Source: JBGANR01 sp044222225
GTDB lineage: Bacteria > Actinomycetota > Actinomycetes > Mycobacteriales > Mycobacteriaceae
Reading direction: 5' to 3'
DNA length: 64,000 bases
Assembly: GCA_044222225.1 (NCBI GenBank)
Contig: JBGANR010000012.1
Location: 79,192 to 143,191, forward strand
Each line of letters starts with the position of its first letter. Position 1 is the first letter of the stretch. The translations under genes and the position numbers were made by a program. The notes under the pieces are model-generated. The model was given only the letters and a program-made list of their open reading frames with translations, was not told where the DNA came from and made no database searches. Of this stretch, positions 22,471 through 31,446 are shown piece by piece.

Positions 22471-24564
22471 GTGAGGCGGAGCGAAACGCTCGCGTCCGGT
22501 CGCCGCGGCTCGGTTCCGGTCGGCCGCGGCGCGGCCGGAGGACAGAAGCCGTCGCCGCCTCGACGCGGCACGACGCCGGCCGGTGGCCGGGGCGTCGCGC
22601 AGTCGGGTGGTCGCGCCGCCGCGCCGCAGGGTGGCCGGGGCGCCGTGCAGTCCGGGGGGCGGGGCTCTGCGCCCCGCGGCGCCGTACCCGCCGGCGGTCG
22701 CGGTCCTGTGCCTCCTCGTCGCAGCGGTTCGACGCCGCCCGCCGGCGACTCGGACGGAGGCGGTTACCTCCACCGGCACCGGATCGCCGGCGGCATCATC
22801 GCCGCCCTCGTGCTCCTCGCCGTCGGCCAGCTGGTCTTCCTGCAGGTCGTCCGTGCGCCGGATCTGACGCGCGCCGCGTCCAGCCAGCGGACCGTCACCG
22901 AGTCCGAGCCCGCGACCCGCGGCTCCATCCTCGATCGCAACGGCACCCCGCTGGCCTACACGGCGCAGGCGCGCTCGCTCTCCTTCCAGCCGAAGGCCGT
23001 GCGCGCGCGGATCGCCGCCGATCACGACAAGGATCCGCAGCAGGTCGCCGACGTCGCGACCCGGCTCGCCGAGATCGCGGCGGGCATCGTCCGGATCCTC
23101 GGACCCGGAGCGGGCGTCGACGAGGCCGGCATCCGGTCCAAGCTGGATGCGAACGAGGACTTCGTCTATCTCGTCCGGTCGGTGAGCCCGCAGCTCGCCG
23201 CCCAGGTCACCGACGCCTTCCCCGAGGTGGGGGCGGAGCGGCAGGACATCCGCATCTATCCGGGCGGAGCGCTGGCCGCGAACGTCGTCGGGGCCACCGG
23301 CTGGGAGGGGAACGGCCTCGTCGGGCTCGAATCGTCGCTGGAGCAGCGGCTCGCCGGCGTCGACGGCAGCCGCAAGTACGACCGCGGCAGTGACGGCGCC
23401 GTCATCCCCGGCAGCGAGCGGGACGTCCACCCGGCCGTCGACGGCGCGAAGGTGGAGCTGACGCTCGACTCCGACCTGCAGTGGTACGTCCAGCAGCAGG
23501 TGCAGTCGGCGCGGGAGAAGTCCAACGCGCGGGCGGCGTCGGCGGTCGTGCTCGACGCCAAGACCGGCGAGGTGCTGGCGATGGCCAACGACGACACCTT
23601 CGATCCGTCGATCGGCCTCGGCAACAACCCGAAGTCGGCGCGGCTCGGCAACCCGGCGGTCAGCGATCCGTTCGAGCCCGGGTCGGTGAACAAGATCATC
23701 GCCGCATCCGGTGCCATCGAGTACGGCATCACGAATCCGAATCAGGTCTGGCAGGTGCCGGGCAGCATCGACATGGCGGGCGTCAACGTCAAGGACGCGT
23801 GGGAGCACGGCACGGTGCCGTACACGACGACCGGCATCTTCGGGAAGTCGTCGAACGTCGGCACGCTGATGCTCTCCGACCGGCTGGGCAAGCAGCGGTA
23901 CGCCGAGCTGCTGGCGAAGTTCGGCCTGGGTCGGCGGACCGATGTCGGGCTGCCCGCGGAGTCGGCCGGCCGCGTGCCCGCGCTCTCGCAGTGGGCGGCG
24001 GGCACGTTCGCCAACCTGCCGATCGGTCAGGGCCTGTCGATGACGCTGTTGCAGATGACGGGCCTCTACCAGGCGATCGCCAACGACGGGGTGCGGGTGC
24101 CGCCGCGGATCATCCGCTCGGTGACCGCGGCCGACGGCACCGTCACCCGCACGCCGCGGCCGGAGACCGTGCAGGTCGTCAGCCCGCAGACCGCGAAGAC
24201 GGTGCGCGACATGTTCCGTTCCGTCGTCCAGTCCGGGCCCGGGGAGCAGTCGGGCACCGGGCCGCAGGCCGCGATCGAGGGCTATCAGGTGAGCGGTAAG
24301 ACGGGCACCGCGCAGCAGATCGACGAGAAGTGCGCCTGCTACTCGAACTCGAACTACAACATCACGTTCGCGGGCATCGCCCCGGCCGACGATCCTCGGT
24401 TCGTCATCGGCATCATGCTCGACCGGCCGACCCGCAGCTCGGACGGATCGGGTGGGCAGTCGGCGGCGCCGCTGTTCCACACGATCGGGTCGTGGCTGCT
24501 CAACCGCGACAACGTGCCGCAGTCGAAGCGTCCGGCGCCGGTCCTCACGCTGCAGGCGGGCTGA
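22471..24564 (+). CDS. ftsI: Septal peptidoglycan transpeptidase FtsI (PbpB)
   Basis: A class B penicillin-binding protein of 697 residues that cross-links septal peptidoglycan with FtsW. A Gly/Arg/Pro-rich cytoplasmic tail of about 100 residues precedes a membrane helix (about 108-128). The dimerisation region follows, then the transpeptidase domain with SxxK (S405-K408), SSN (460-462) and KTGT (610-613). It aligns along its whole length with M. tuberculosis PbpB. GTG 22471 has GGAAGGA 8 nt upstream. The disordered tail with GRG-type repeats is longer and more Gly-rich than the mycobacterial one. Confidence 0.95.
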   Translation: MRRSETLASGRRGSVPVGRGAAGGQKPSPPRRGTTPAGGRGVAQSGGRAAAPQGGRGAVQSGGRGSAPRGAVPAGGRGPVPPRRSGSTPPAGDSDGGGYLHRHRIAGGIIAALVLLAVGQLVFLQVVRAPDLTRAASSQRTVTESEPATRGSILDRNGTPLAYTAQARSLSFQPKAVRARIAADHDKDPQQVADVATRLAEIAAGIVRILGPGAGVDEAGIRSKLDANEDFVYLVRSVSPQLAAQVTDAFPEVGAERQDIRIYPGGALAANVVGATGWEGNGLVGLESSLEQRLAGVDGSRKYDRGSDGAVIPGSERDVHPAVDGAKVELTLDSDLQWYVQQQVQSAREKSNARAASAVVLDAKTGEVLAMANDDTFDPSIGLGNNPKSARLGNPAVSDPFEPGSVNKIIAASGAIEYGITNPNQVWQVPGSIDMAGVNVKDAWEHGTVPYTTTGIFGKSSNVGTLMLSDRLGKQRYAELLAKFGLGRRTDVGLPAESAGRVPALSQWAAGTFANLPIGQGLSMTLLQMTGLYQAIANDGVRVPPRIIRSVTAADGTVTRTPRPETVQVVSPQTAKTVRDMFRSVVQSGPGEQSGTGPQAAIEGYQVSGKTGTAQQIDEKCACYSNSNYNITFAGIAPADDPRFVIGIMLDRPTRSSDGSGGQSAAPLFHTIGSWLLNRDNVPQSKRPAPVLTLQAG

Positions 24565-24645
24565 ACGCGGCGGGTGCGGGCAGGCGAGCGGTGACGGGGT
24601 CGGGAGCGGGGCGTCTGATCGGGCGGACGCCGATCAGGTGACGGT

Positions 24646-24651
24646 TAGGGT
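24646..24651 (+). promoter_or_regulatory. Predicted internal promoter -10 box for leaderless murE
   Basis: TAGGGT ends 7 nt before ATG 24659, giving a leaderless start for murE inside the dcw cluster. It excludes the in-frame ATG 24653, which would lie only 1 nt from the hexamer. The identical hexamer precedes aroG and idsA2. Confidence 0.5.
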
Positions 24652-24658
24652 GATGGCG

Positions 24659-26833
24659 ATGAACAGGCGGGTGGATGCGGATTCTGTCGCAGCGGTACGG
24701 GGCGCGCCGGTGACGGCCGCCGGTGACGCGGGGCCCGGCGACCGCGCCGGCGAGGCCGATCGGTTGCGGCCGCGCAGGGTGGTCCCGGTGCCGTTGGCCG
24801 AACTCGCGCGGGTGTCCGGCGCGGTGCTCGCGGCCGACGCCGGCGCGACGCCGATCTCGGGCGTCACGCTGCGCGCGCAGACCGCCGAGGCGGGCTTCCT
24901 GTTCGCGGCGCTGCCCGGATCCCGGGCGCACGGTGCGCGGTTCGCCGCCGACGCCGTCGCGCACGGAGCCGTGGCGATCCTCACCGATCCCGCCGGCGCC
25001 GAACTCGTCGCATCCGTCGAGGAGCTGGCCGGGACCCCGGTGCTCGTCCACCCGGCGCCGCGGTCGGTGCTCGGCCGCGTCAGCCACACCGTCTACGGCG
25101 ATCCGTCGGCGAAGCTGCGACTCGTCGGGATCACCGGCACGTCCGGCAAGACGACGACGGCGTATCTCACCGAGGCCGCGCTCATGGCCGCCGGCCGCAC
25201 GGTCGGCCTGCTCGGCACCGTCGAGACGCGGATCGGCGGCCAGGCCGTGCCGAGTTCGCTGACGACGCCCGAGGCCCCCGATCTCGCGGCGATGCTCGCC
25301 CGGATGGTCGAGGACGGCGTCGACGCCGTCGTCATGGAGGTCTCGAGTCACGCGCTCTCGCTCGGCCGCGTCGACGGCTGCCGGTTCGCCGTCGGCGCCT
25401 TCACCAACCTCTCGCAGGACCACCTCGACTTCCATCCGACGATGGACGATTACTTCGCCGCCAAGGCGCGGCTGTTCGAAGAGGGCTCGCCGGTGCGGGC
25501 GGCCGTCGCGGTCGTCTGCGTCGACGGGCCGTGGGGCGAGAAGACGGCCGCGGTCGCAGGCGGCCCCATCACGGTCGCGACCGGCGGCCGCCCGGACGCC
25601 GACTGGCGGGCCGGGGAGTCGACGCCGGCGGCCGACGGCACCCAGCACGTCACGCTCACCGGACCCGCGGGCGAGGTCGAACTGACGCTCGGGCTCCCGG
25701 GCCGCTACAACGTCGCCAACGCCGCGCTCGCCGTCGCGATCGCCGAGCGGCTCGGCGTCGAGCCGGTCGTCGCCGCCCGCGGCGTGGCCGGCGTCGCGGT
25801 GCCCGGCCGGGTCGAACGCGTCGACCGCGGACAGCCCTTCCTCGCCGTCGTCGACTACGCCCACAAACCGGGCGCGATCGAGGCCGTCCTCGGGACGCTG
25901 CGCGCCGCGTCGAGCGGCCGGATCGCCATCGTCATCGGTGCCGGCGGTGATCGGGACGCCGGCAAGCGCGAGGTCATGGGTGCGGTGAGCGCCCGCGGCG
26001 CCGAGCTCGTCGTCGTCACCGACGACAACCCGCGGTCGGAGGACCCGGAGGCCATCCGCGCGGCCGTCGCCGGCGGAGCTCGATCCGTCGCCGACGCCGA
26101 GCGCCCCGCCGGAGCCGAGCCGACGCGCGTCATCGGCGACCGGGCCGCCGCCGTGGCCGCCGCCGTCGCCTGGGCGCGGCCGGGGGACACCGTGCTCGTC
26201 GCCGGCAAGGGACATGAGCGCGGCCAGGAGATCGCGGGCGTCAAGCATCCGTTCGACGACCGGATCGTGCTCGCGGCGGCGATCGACGCCGCGCACGTTC
26301 CGGCGTCGCTGGTGATCGAGCCGACCGAGCCCGGCCTGCCCGGGGTCCGGCGCGCGGTGCGCGACCTCGTCGAGGCCGCTCGCACCCGCGGCGGCCGCAG
26401 CGTCGCGGTGATCGGCGAGTATCCGCGTGAATCCCCGGCGCCGCCGGCCGGATCCGTCGACGGCTGGGTCGTCGAGCACGACGCCGTCGGCCGGCTCGCC
26501 GTCCGCCTCGACGTCACCTGGACGCTGTGCCTCGGCGAGTCGCGGGCCGTGCGCGGCCTGTGGCAGGGGGCCGTCAACGAGGGCAGCTGGGCGAACGAGG
26601 CCGAAATGGTGCCGGACTCGGCCACCGCGATAGCCTTACTGGTCGCCGCGCTGGGGCCGGACGACGTCGTCCTCGTCGCGGTGCCGGACGCGCCGGGCCT
26701 CGCCGAGGCCCTACGGGCCGGGTTGCGCGGCGGCGATGCGTCCCCCGCGGAGCAGGCCTCTGCCGTCGGGCAGATCCCCGCCGAGCAGACCCAGGAACCA
26801 ACCATGCCAACCCACGAGAGAGGCGCCAGGTGA
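24659..26833 (+). CDS. murE: MurE ligase with an extra degenerate MurF-like C-terminal domain
   Basis: Residues 1-544 form a complete UDP-MurNAc-L-Ala-D-Glu:meso-diaminopimelate ligase: N-terminal domain, ATP loop GITGTSGKTTT (K164), TTPEAPD, DYAHKPGAIEAV, and the meso-DAP selectivity motif DNPR (456-459), ending FDDRIVLAAAIDA like M. tuberculosis MurE. A further 180 residues follow in frame. They resemble the C-terminal domain of MurF, best at VEHDAVGRLAVRLDV (about 605-619) and PDDVVLVAVPDAPGLAEAL. The MurF motif DxYNANP is replaced by EPTEPGLPG and the VLVKxS lysine is lost. No murF lies between murE and mraY. The start is set by the -10 box. MurE activity is very likely; the role of the tail is unknown. 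Confidence 0.9.
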   Translation: MNRRVDADSVAAVRGAPVTAAGDAGPGDRAGEADRLRPRRVVPVPLAELARVSGAVLAADAGATPISGVTLRAQTAEAGFLFAALPGSRAHGARFAADAVAHGAVAILTDPAGAELVASVEELAGTPVLVHPAPRSVLGRVSHTVYGDPSAKLRLVGITGTSGKTTTAYLTEAALMAAGRTVGLLGTVETRIGGQAVPSSLTTPEAPDLAAMLARMVEDGVDAVVMEVSSHALSLGRVDGCRFAVGAFTNLSQDHLDFHPTMDDYFAAKARLFEEGSPVRAAVAVVCVDGPWGEKTAAVAGGPITVATGGRPDADWRAGESTPAADGTQHVTLTGPAGEVELTLGLPGRYNVANAALAVAIAERLGVEPVVAARGVAGVAVPGRVERVDRGQPFLAVVDYAHKPGAIEAVLGTLRAASSGRIAIVIGAGGDRDAGKREVMGAVSARGAELVVVTDDNPRSEDPEAIRAAVAGGARSVADAERPAGAEPTRVIGDRAAAVAAAVAWARPGDTVLVAGKGHERGQEIAGVKHPFDDRIVLAAAIDAAHVPASLVIEPTEPGLPGVRRAVRDLVEAARTRGGRSVAVIGEYPRESPAPPAGSVDGWVVEHDAVGRLAVRLDVTWTLCLGESRAVRGLWQGAVNEGSWANEAEMVPDSATAIALLVAALGPDDVVLVAVPDAPGLAEALRAGLRGGDASPAEQASAVGQIPAEQTQEPTMPTHERGAR

Positions 26834-27909
26834 CTCAGATTCTCATCGCGGGCGGCATCGCGCTGGCCGTGTCGATCCTGCTCACCCCGGTGCTCATCCG
26901 GGTGTTCTCGAAGCAGGGGTTCGGTCAGGAGATCCGCGTCGAGGGGCCCAAGAGCCACCAGACCAAGCGCGGCACCCCGTCGATGGGCGGCGTCGCCATG
27001 GTCGCGGGGCTGTGGGCCGGATACTTCGGCGCCAACATCTACGCGCACGTCGCGGGCACCGCGGGCGGGCCGTCGGCGTCGGGCCTGCTGGTCCTCGGCC
27101 TGGCGACGGGCCTGTCGATCGTCGGCTTCATCGACGACTTCATCAAGATCCGCAAGCAGCGCAACCTCGGTCTCAACAAGACGGCGAAGTCGGTGGGCCA
27201 GCTCGTCTGCGCCGTCGGCTTCGGCATCCTCGCGATGCAGTTCCCCAACGCCGACGGTCTGCGCCCGGCGAGCCAGAACCTCAGCTACGTCCGCGACATC
27301 GACGCCATCTACTTCACGCCGGTGCTCTTCGTCATCTTCTGCTGGCTGGCCATCTCGGCGTGGTCCAACGCCGTCAACTTCACCGACGGTCTCGACGGCC
27401 TCGTCGCCGGGTCGATGGCGATGGTGCTGGGGGCATACGTCCTCATCACCTTCTGGCAGTTCCGCAACGCGTGCAGCAACCTCGCGAGCCCGGCGGCGTG
27501 CTACCAGGTGCGTGATCCGCTCGACCTCGCGCTGCTCGCCGTCGCGGGCGGCGGCGCCTGTCTCGGCTTCCTGTGGTGGAACGCCGCGCCGGCCAAGATC
27601 TTCATGGGCGACACGGGTTCGCTGGCACTGGGCGGCCTGCTCGCCGGCCTGTCCTTCATGACGCACACCGAGCTGCTCGCGGTCGTCATCGGAGCGCTGT
27701 TCGTCGCCGAGTTCCTCTCGGTCGTCGTCCAGATCGCGGCCTTCCGCACGACCGGCAAACGGCCGTTCCGGATGGCGCCCTTCCACCACCACTTCGAGCT
27801 GGGCGGCTGGGCCGAGACGACGGTGATCATCCGGTTCTGGCTGCTCACCGCCATCGCGTGTGCGCTCGGACTGGCCCTGTTCTACAGCGAATTCGTCTCG
27901 CGGGGCTGA
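26830..27909 (+). CDS. mraY: Phospho-MurNAc-pentapeptide translocase (lipid I synthesis)
   Basis: MraY transfers phospho-MurNAc-pentapeptide to decaprenyl phosphate in the membrane, making lipid I. The 359-residue polytopic protein has the conserved FIDDFIKIRKQRNLGLN loop (about 101-117), NAVNFTDGLDGL (about 180-191) with the catalytic Asp, GDTGSLALGG and the HHHFE motif (about 319-323). The GTG at 26830 overlaps the murE stop (GTGA), so translation is coupled. Normally murF would sit directly upstream. Confidence 0.95.
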   Translation: MTQILIAGGIALAVSILLTPVLIRVFSKQGFGQEIRVEGPKSHQTKRGTPSMGGVAMVAGLWAGYFGANIYAHVAGTAGGPSASGLLVLGLATGLSIVGFIDDFIKIRKQRNLGLNKTAKSVGQLVCAVGFGILAMQFPNADGLRPASQNLSYVRDIDAIYFTPVLFVIFCWLAISAWSNAVNFTDGLDGLVAGSMAMVLGAYVLITFWQFRNACSNLASPAACYQVRDPLDLALLAVAGGGACLGFLWWNAAPAKIFMGDTGSLALGGLLAGLSFMTHTELLAVVIGALFVAEFLSVVVQIAAFRTTGKRPFRMAPFHHHFELGGWAETTVIIRFWLLTAIACALGLALFYSEFVSRG

Positions 27910-27910
27910 C

Positions 27911-29383
27911 GTGACCGATCTCCTCGACAGGCTCGCCGGCCTGCGCGTCGCCGTCGGCGGCGCCCGGGCGGCCGGTTCAGCCGTGGCCCGCTTCCTCCTC
28001 GCTCACGACGCGGACGTCCGATTCGTCGACGACGACCCGGCGATGGGCGCCGAGCTGGGCGTGCCCAGCCGTTCCGGCGCCGACTTCGCCGCCGATCCGG
28101 GTGAGCTCGACCTGCTCGTCGTCTCGCCGGGCTTCCGGCCGGACAGCGCCGTCGTCGCCGCGGCCCGGCGCGTCGGCGCCCCGGTGTGGGGCGACGTCGA
28201 GTTCGCCTGGCGGGTCGACGCGTCCGGACTGCTCGGCCCGCCGCGGTGCTGGCTCGTCGTCACCGGCACCAACGGCAAGACGACGACGACCTCGATGCTC
28301 GAGGCGATCCTCACCGAGGCCGGCCTCGCCGCGCGCGCCTGCGGCAACATCGGCGAGTCGGTGATCACGGCGCTCGCCGCGACGCCGCGCGCCGATTACC
28401 TCGCCGTCGAGGCGTCGTCCTTTCAGCTGTTCTGGGCACCCTCGCTGCGGCCGGCGGCGGGCGTCGTGCTCAACGTCGCCGAGGACCATCTCGACTGGCA
28501 CGGCGGCATGGCCGAATACACCGCGGCCAAGGCGGGTGCGCTGGCCGGTGCGATCGCGATCGTCGGCCGCGACGACGCGATCGCCGCGGGCCTGCGCGGA
28601 CCCGAGCGGACCGTCGCGTTCACCCTCGGTTCGCCTGCGCGGGGCGAGCTCGGCGTCGTCGACGGGGTGCTCGTCGATGATGCCTTCGGCGCCGGCCCGC
28701 GGCCGATCGTGGCGGCCGACCTCATCTCGCCCGCCGGACCGCCCGGCCGGGCGGACGCGCTGGCCGCGTCGGCGCTGGCCCTGGCCGTCGGGGTCGATCC
28801 GGCCGCCGCGGGCCGGGCACTGGCGGCGTTCGACGTCGGCGCGCACCGCGGCACCCGGGTGGCCGAGGTCGACGGCGTCGTCTATGTCGACGATTCCAAG
28901 GCCACCAATCCGCACGCCGCCGCGGCAGCGCTCGCGACGTTCGGACGCGTCGTCTGGATCGCCGGCGGACAGCTCAAGGGCGCGTCCGTCGACGAGCTGC
29001 TCGAGACGACGCGGGACCGGCTCGCGGGCGTCGTCGTCATCGGTGTGGATCGCGACGTGATCCGTTCGGCAATCCGCCGACACGCATCAGATGTCCCTAC
29101 AGTCACAGTTTTCACAGGCGACGATGGACTGATGAACGTCCTCATCGAGCGCGACGGCGCGGAGACGGCCGGATCCGGCGGACCCGGGAGCTCGGCCGAC
29201 GCCGTCATGGCCGAGGCCGTGCGCCGGGCGGCGCGGCTGGCCGCCGAGAGCCGTGCCGCGGGCGCCGCGCCCGTCGAGGCCGTGCTGCTCGCGCCCGCGG
29301 CGGCGTCGCTGGACATGTTCGGCAGCTATGCCGCGCGCGGTGACAGCTTCGCGAATGCGGCGAGGGCGCTGGGGGAGCGGTGA
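27911..29383 (+). CDS. murD: UDP-MurNAc-L-Ala:D-Glu ligase
   Basis: MurD adds D-glutamate to UDP-MurNAc-L-alanine in the cytoplasm. The 490-residue protein has the ATP loop VTGTNGKTTTTSM (about 117-129), CGNIGES, EASSFQL and the C-terminal YVDDSKATNPHAA (about 329-341). GTG 27911 starts 1 nt after mraY. A longer frame from 27860 exists but overlaps the conserved mraY end. An insert of low-complexity residues lies near 415-430. Confidence 0.94.
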   Translation: MTDLLDRLAGLRVAVGGARAAGSAVARFLLAHDADVRFVDDDPAMGAELGVPSRSGADFAADPGELDLLVVSPGFRPDSAVVAAARRVGAPVWGDVEFAWRVDASGLLGPPRCWLVVTGTNGKTTTTSMLEAILTEAGLAARACGNIGESVITALAATPRADYLAVEASSFQLFWAPSLRPAAGVVLNVAEDHLDWHGGMAEYTAAKAGALAGAIAIVGRDDAIAAGLRGPERTVAFTLGSPARGELGVVDGVLVDDAFGAGPRPIVAADLISPAGPPGRADALAASALALAVGVDPAAAGRALAAFDVGAHRGTRVAEVDGVVYVDDSKATNPHAAAAALATFGRVVWIAGGQLKGASVDELLETTRDRLAGVVVIGVDRDVIRSAIRRHASDVPTVTVFTGDDGLMNVLIERDGAETAGSGGPGSSADAVMAEAVRRAARLAAESRAAGAAPVEAVLLAPAAASLDMFGSYAARGDSFANAARALGER

Positions 29384-31446
29384 TGCCGGGGGACGACCGG
29401 ACCCCGGCCGACGGCGAGTCGGCAGAAGACGGCCACGCCGAGCTCGACGAAGACGACGGTGTGGCCGATGACGCCGCAGCCGATGACATCGACGACGCCG
29501 TAGCCGACAGCGGCGACGGCGCGGACGACGACAGCGACGACGCCGGCCCGCGTACCGAAGACCTCGAGGTCGCGGCCATCGCCGCGGCTGTCAGCGCGGC
29601 CGACCGTGACGAGGACGGCGACGACGAGTCCGGCGCCCCGCGCCGTCGCGCCGGACGCCGAGGCGAATCGACGGACGACGCCGAGCCGGAGGTCCGTGAG
29701 CGCCGCTGGACGCCCCCGGCCGAGCTGGCCGCCGGCGTCGGTGCACGGGTGCGGCGGATGTTCGCCAGCCCGCTGTCGGATTTCCACCTCGTCGTCACGC
29801 TGACGATCCTGCTGTCGACGCTCGGCCTCGGCATGGTGCTCTCGGCGAGCTCGGTCAAGGAGTACGCGAGCTTCGGCGATTCCTACAAGGTCTTCACGCA
29901 GCAGGCGGTGTTCGCGGCGGCGGGCATCGTGCTGTTCTACATCGCGCTGCGGCTGCCGATCGCGTTCCTGCGCTCGACGTCGCTGTTCGCCATGATCGTC
30001 TCGATCGGCGCTCTCGCCCTGGTCCTCGTGCCCGGCATCGGCGTCGAGGCGGGCGGCGCGCGGCGCTGGCTCATCATCGCCGGCTTCACGGTGCAGCCGT
30101 CGGAGCTGGTCAAGCTCGCGCTCTGTCTGTGGGGTGCGCACATCCTGTCGACGCGTCGCTACGGCGCGCCGATCAAACAGTTGCTCGTCCCCGTGCTGCC
30201 GGTCGCGATCCTGGTGTGCGGGCTCATCGTCATGGAGAAGTCGCTGTCGATGACGGTGACGGTGGCGATCATCGTCGGTGCCCTGCTCTGGTTCGCGGGG
30301 CTGCCCATGAAGACCTTCGTCACGATGGCGATCGGCGGCGTCGCCACCGCGGCGGTGCTGTCGGTGACGGCCGACTACCGCGCTGCGCGCGTCAAGGGCC
30401 TGTTCGGCGGCTCGGATCCCCTCGGCGACGCCTATCAGAAGACGCAGGGGCAGTTCGCGATCGCCAACGGCGGGCTGTTCGGCCAGGGGCCGGGGCAGAG
30501 CACGGCGAAGTGGAACTACCTGCCGAACGCGCACAACGACTTCATCTTCGCGATCATCGCCGAGGAGCTCGGGCTCGTCGGCGCGCTGACGGTGGTCGCG
30601 CTCTTCGCGCTGCTCGCCTGGGTGGGGCTGCGGATCGCGCGGCGTAACTCCGACCCGTTCCTGCGGCTGCTCTCGGCGGCGATCACGGTGCTGCTCACCG
30701 CGCAGGCGGCGATCAACATCGGCTACGTCATCGGCATGCTGCCGGTGACGGGCATCCAGCTGCCGCTGCTGTCGGCGGGCGGGACGTCGATGCTCGTCAT
30801 GCTGACGATGCTCGGCCTGCTCGCGCGGGCGGCGCGGCACGAACCGGAGGCGATCGCCGCGCTCGCGATCGGCGGGGAGAGCCGGGTCGGCCGGATGCTG
30901 CGGCTGCCGCTGCCCCGTCCGTACTCGCCGACGCGCGCCGAGCGACTGCAGGCCAAGGTCGACGCCCGCCCCGGACGCCGCGCGCCGCACCGCGACGCCC
31001 CCGATCCGCGGGATCCGCGGCGCCCGTCGGGGCACGACCCGCGGCATCGGGTCGGCCGTGACGAGGGCCGCGACGTCCATGACGCCCGCCGCCGCGCCGC
31101 ACACGAGGCGCGGCAGCGCGCCGCTCACGACCCGCGCTCGCGCGCCGGACACGAGGCCAGGCTGCGCGCGGCGCACGACGCTCGCCGCCGGGAGGGCCGT
31201 GCGGGTGAGACGCGCCGCGCCGCGGACGTCGGCGACGAGCGGTGGCGGCCGCGCCCGGCGCCGCGCGCCGACGGCCGGCGGAGTCCCGCAGCGGGCTATC
31301 GTGGCACGTCGATGCCACCGGAGGCCAGGGCGGCGGGCGCCGCCCCGCGGCGGGCGGCGCGCTGCGCGCCGTGGCGGCGAGGAGCAGAGGAAGAACCCGC
31401 GACGCGCGACGCGGCGACGAGACGACGAGTGAAGGTGCGGCGATGA
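29383..31446 (+). CDS. ftsW: Septal peptidoglycan polymerase FtsW with long charged tails
   Basis: FtsW is the SEDS-family glycosyltransferase that polymerises lipid II at the septum with FtsI. The SEDS core (about residues 129-487) contains ten membrane helices and the motifs EAGGARRW, QPSELVKLALC, QGQFAIANGG and NAHNDFIFAIIAEELG. The protein is 687 residues against about 520 in M. tuberculosis. An N-terminal, very acidic tail of about 110 residues and a C-terminal, Arg/His/Asp-rich tail of about 200 residues account for the excess. The C-tail contains repeated RAAH(E/D)AR-like units. ATG 29383 has GGGGGAG close upstream; GTG 29380 is the alternative. The stop overlaps murG. Confidence 0.92.
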   Translation: MPGDDRTPADGESAEDGHAELDEDDGVADDAAADDIDDAVADSGDGADDDSDDAGPRTEDLEVAAIAAAVSAADRDEDGDDESGAPRRRAGRRGESTDDAEPEVRERRWTPPAELAAGVGARVRRMFASPLSDFHLVVTLTILLSTLGLGMVLSASSVKEYASFGDSYKVFTQQAVFAAAGIVLFYIALRLPIAFLRSTSLFAMIVSIGALALVLVPGIGVEAGGARRWLIIAGFTVQPSELVKLALCLWGAHILSTRRYGAPIKQLLVPVLPVAILVCGLIVMEKSLSMTVTVAIIVGALLWFAGLPMKTFVTMAIGGVATAAVLSVTADYRAARVKGLFGGSDPLGDAYQKTQGQFAIANGGLFGQGPGQSTAKWNYLPNAHNDFIFAIIAEELGLVGALTVVALFALLAWVGLRIARRNSDPFLRLLSAAITVLLTAQAAINIGYVIGMLPVTGIQLPLLSAGGTSMLVMLTMLGLLARAARHEPEAIAALAIGGESRVGRMLRLPLPRPYSPTRAERLQAKVDARPGRRAPHRDAPDPRDPRRPSGHDPRHRVGRDEGRDVHDARRRAAHEARQRAAHDPRSRAGHEARLRAAHDARRREGRAGETRRAADVGDERWRPRPAPRADGRRSPAAGYRGTSMPPEARAAGAAPRRAARCAPWRRGAEEEPATRDAATRRRVKVRR

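Noticed and set aside
22451..22474. Seven-codon frame (MTEGQPR) overlapping the ftsI GTG as GTGA
   Set aside because: The ftsI ribosome binding site GGAAGGA lies inside it, so the ATG is probably a chance occurrence and not a leader peptide.
26291..26833. MurE tail as the result of a simple frameshift in an intact murF
   Set aside because: Only 540 bp lie between the end of the MurE homology and mraY, too short for MurF (about 1.5 kb); no frame there encodes MurF N-terminal or ATPase domains.
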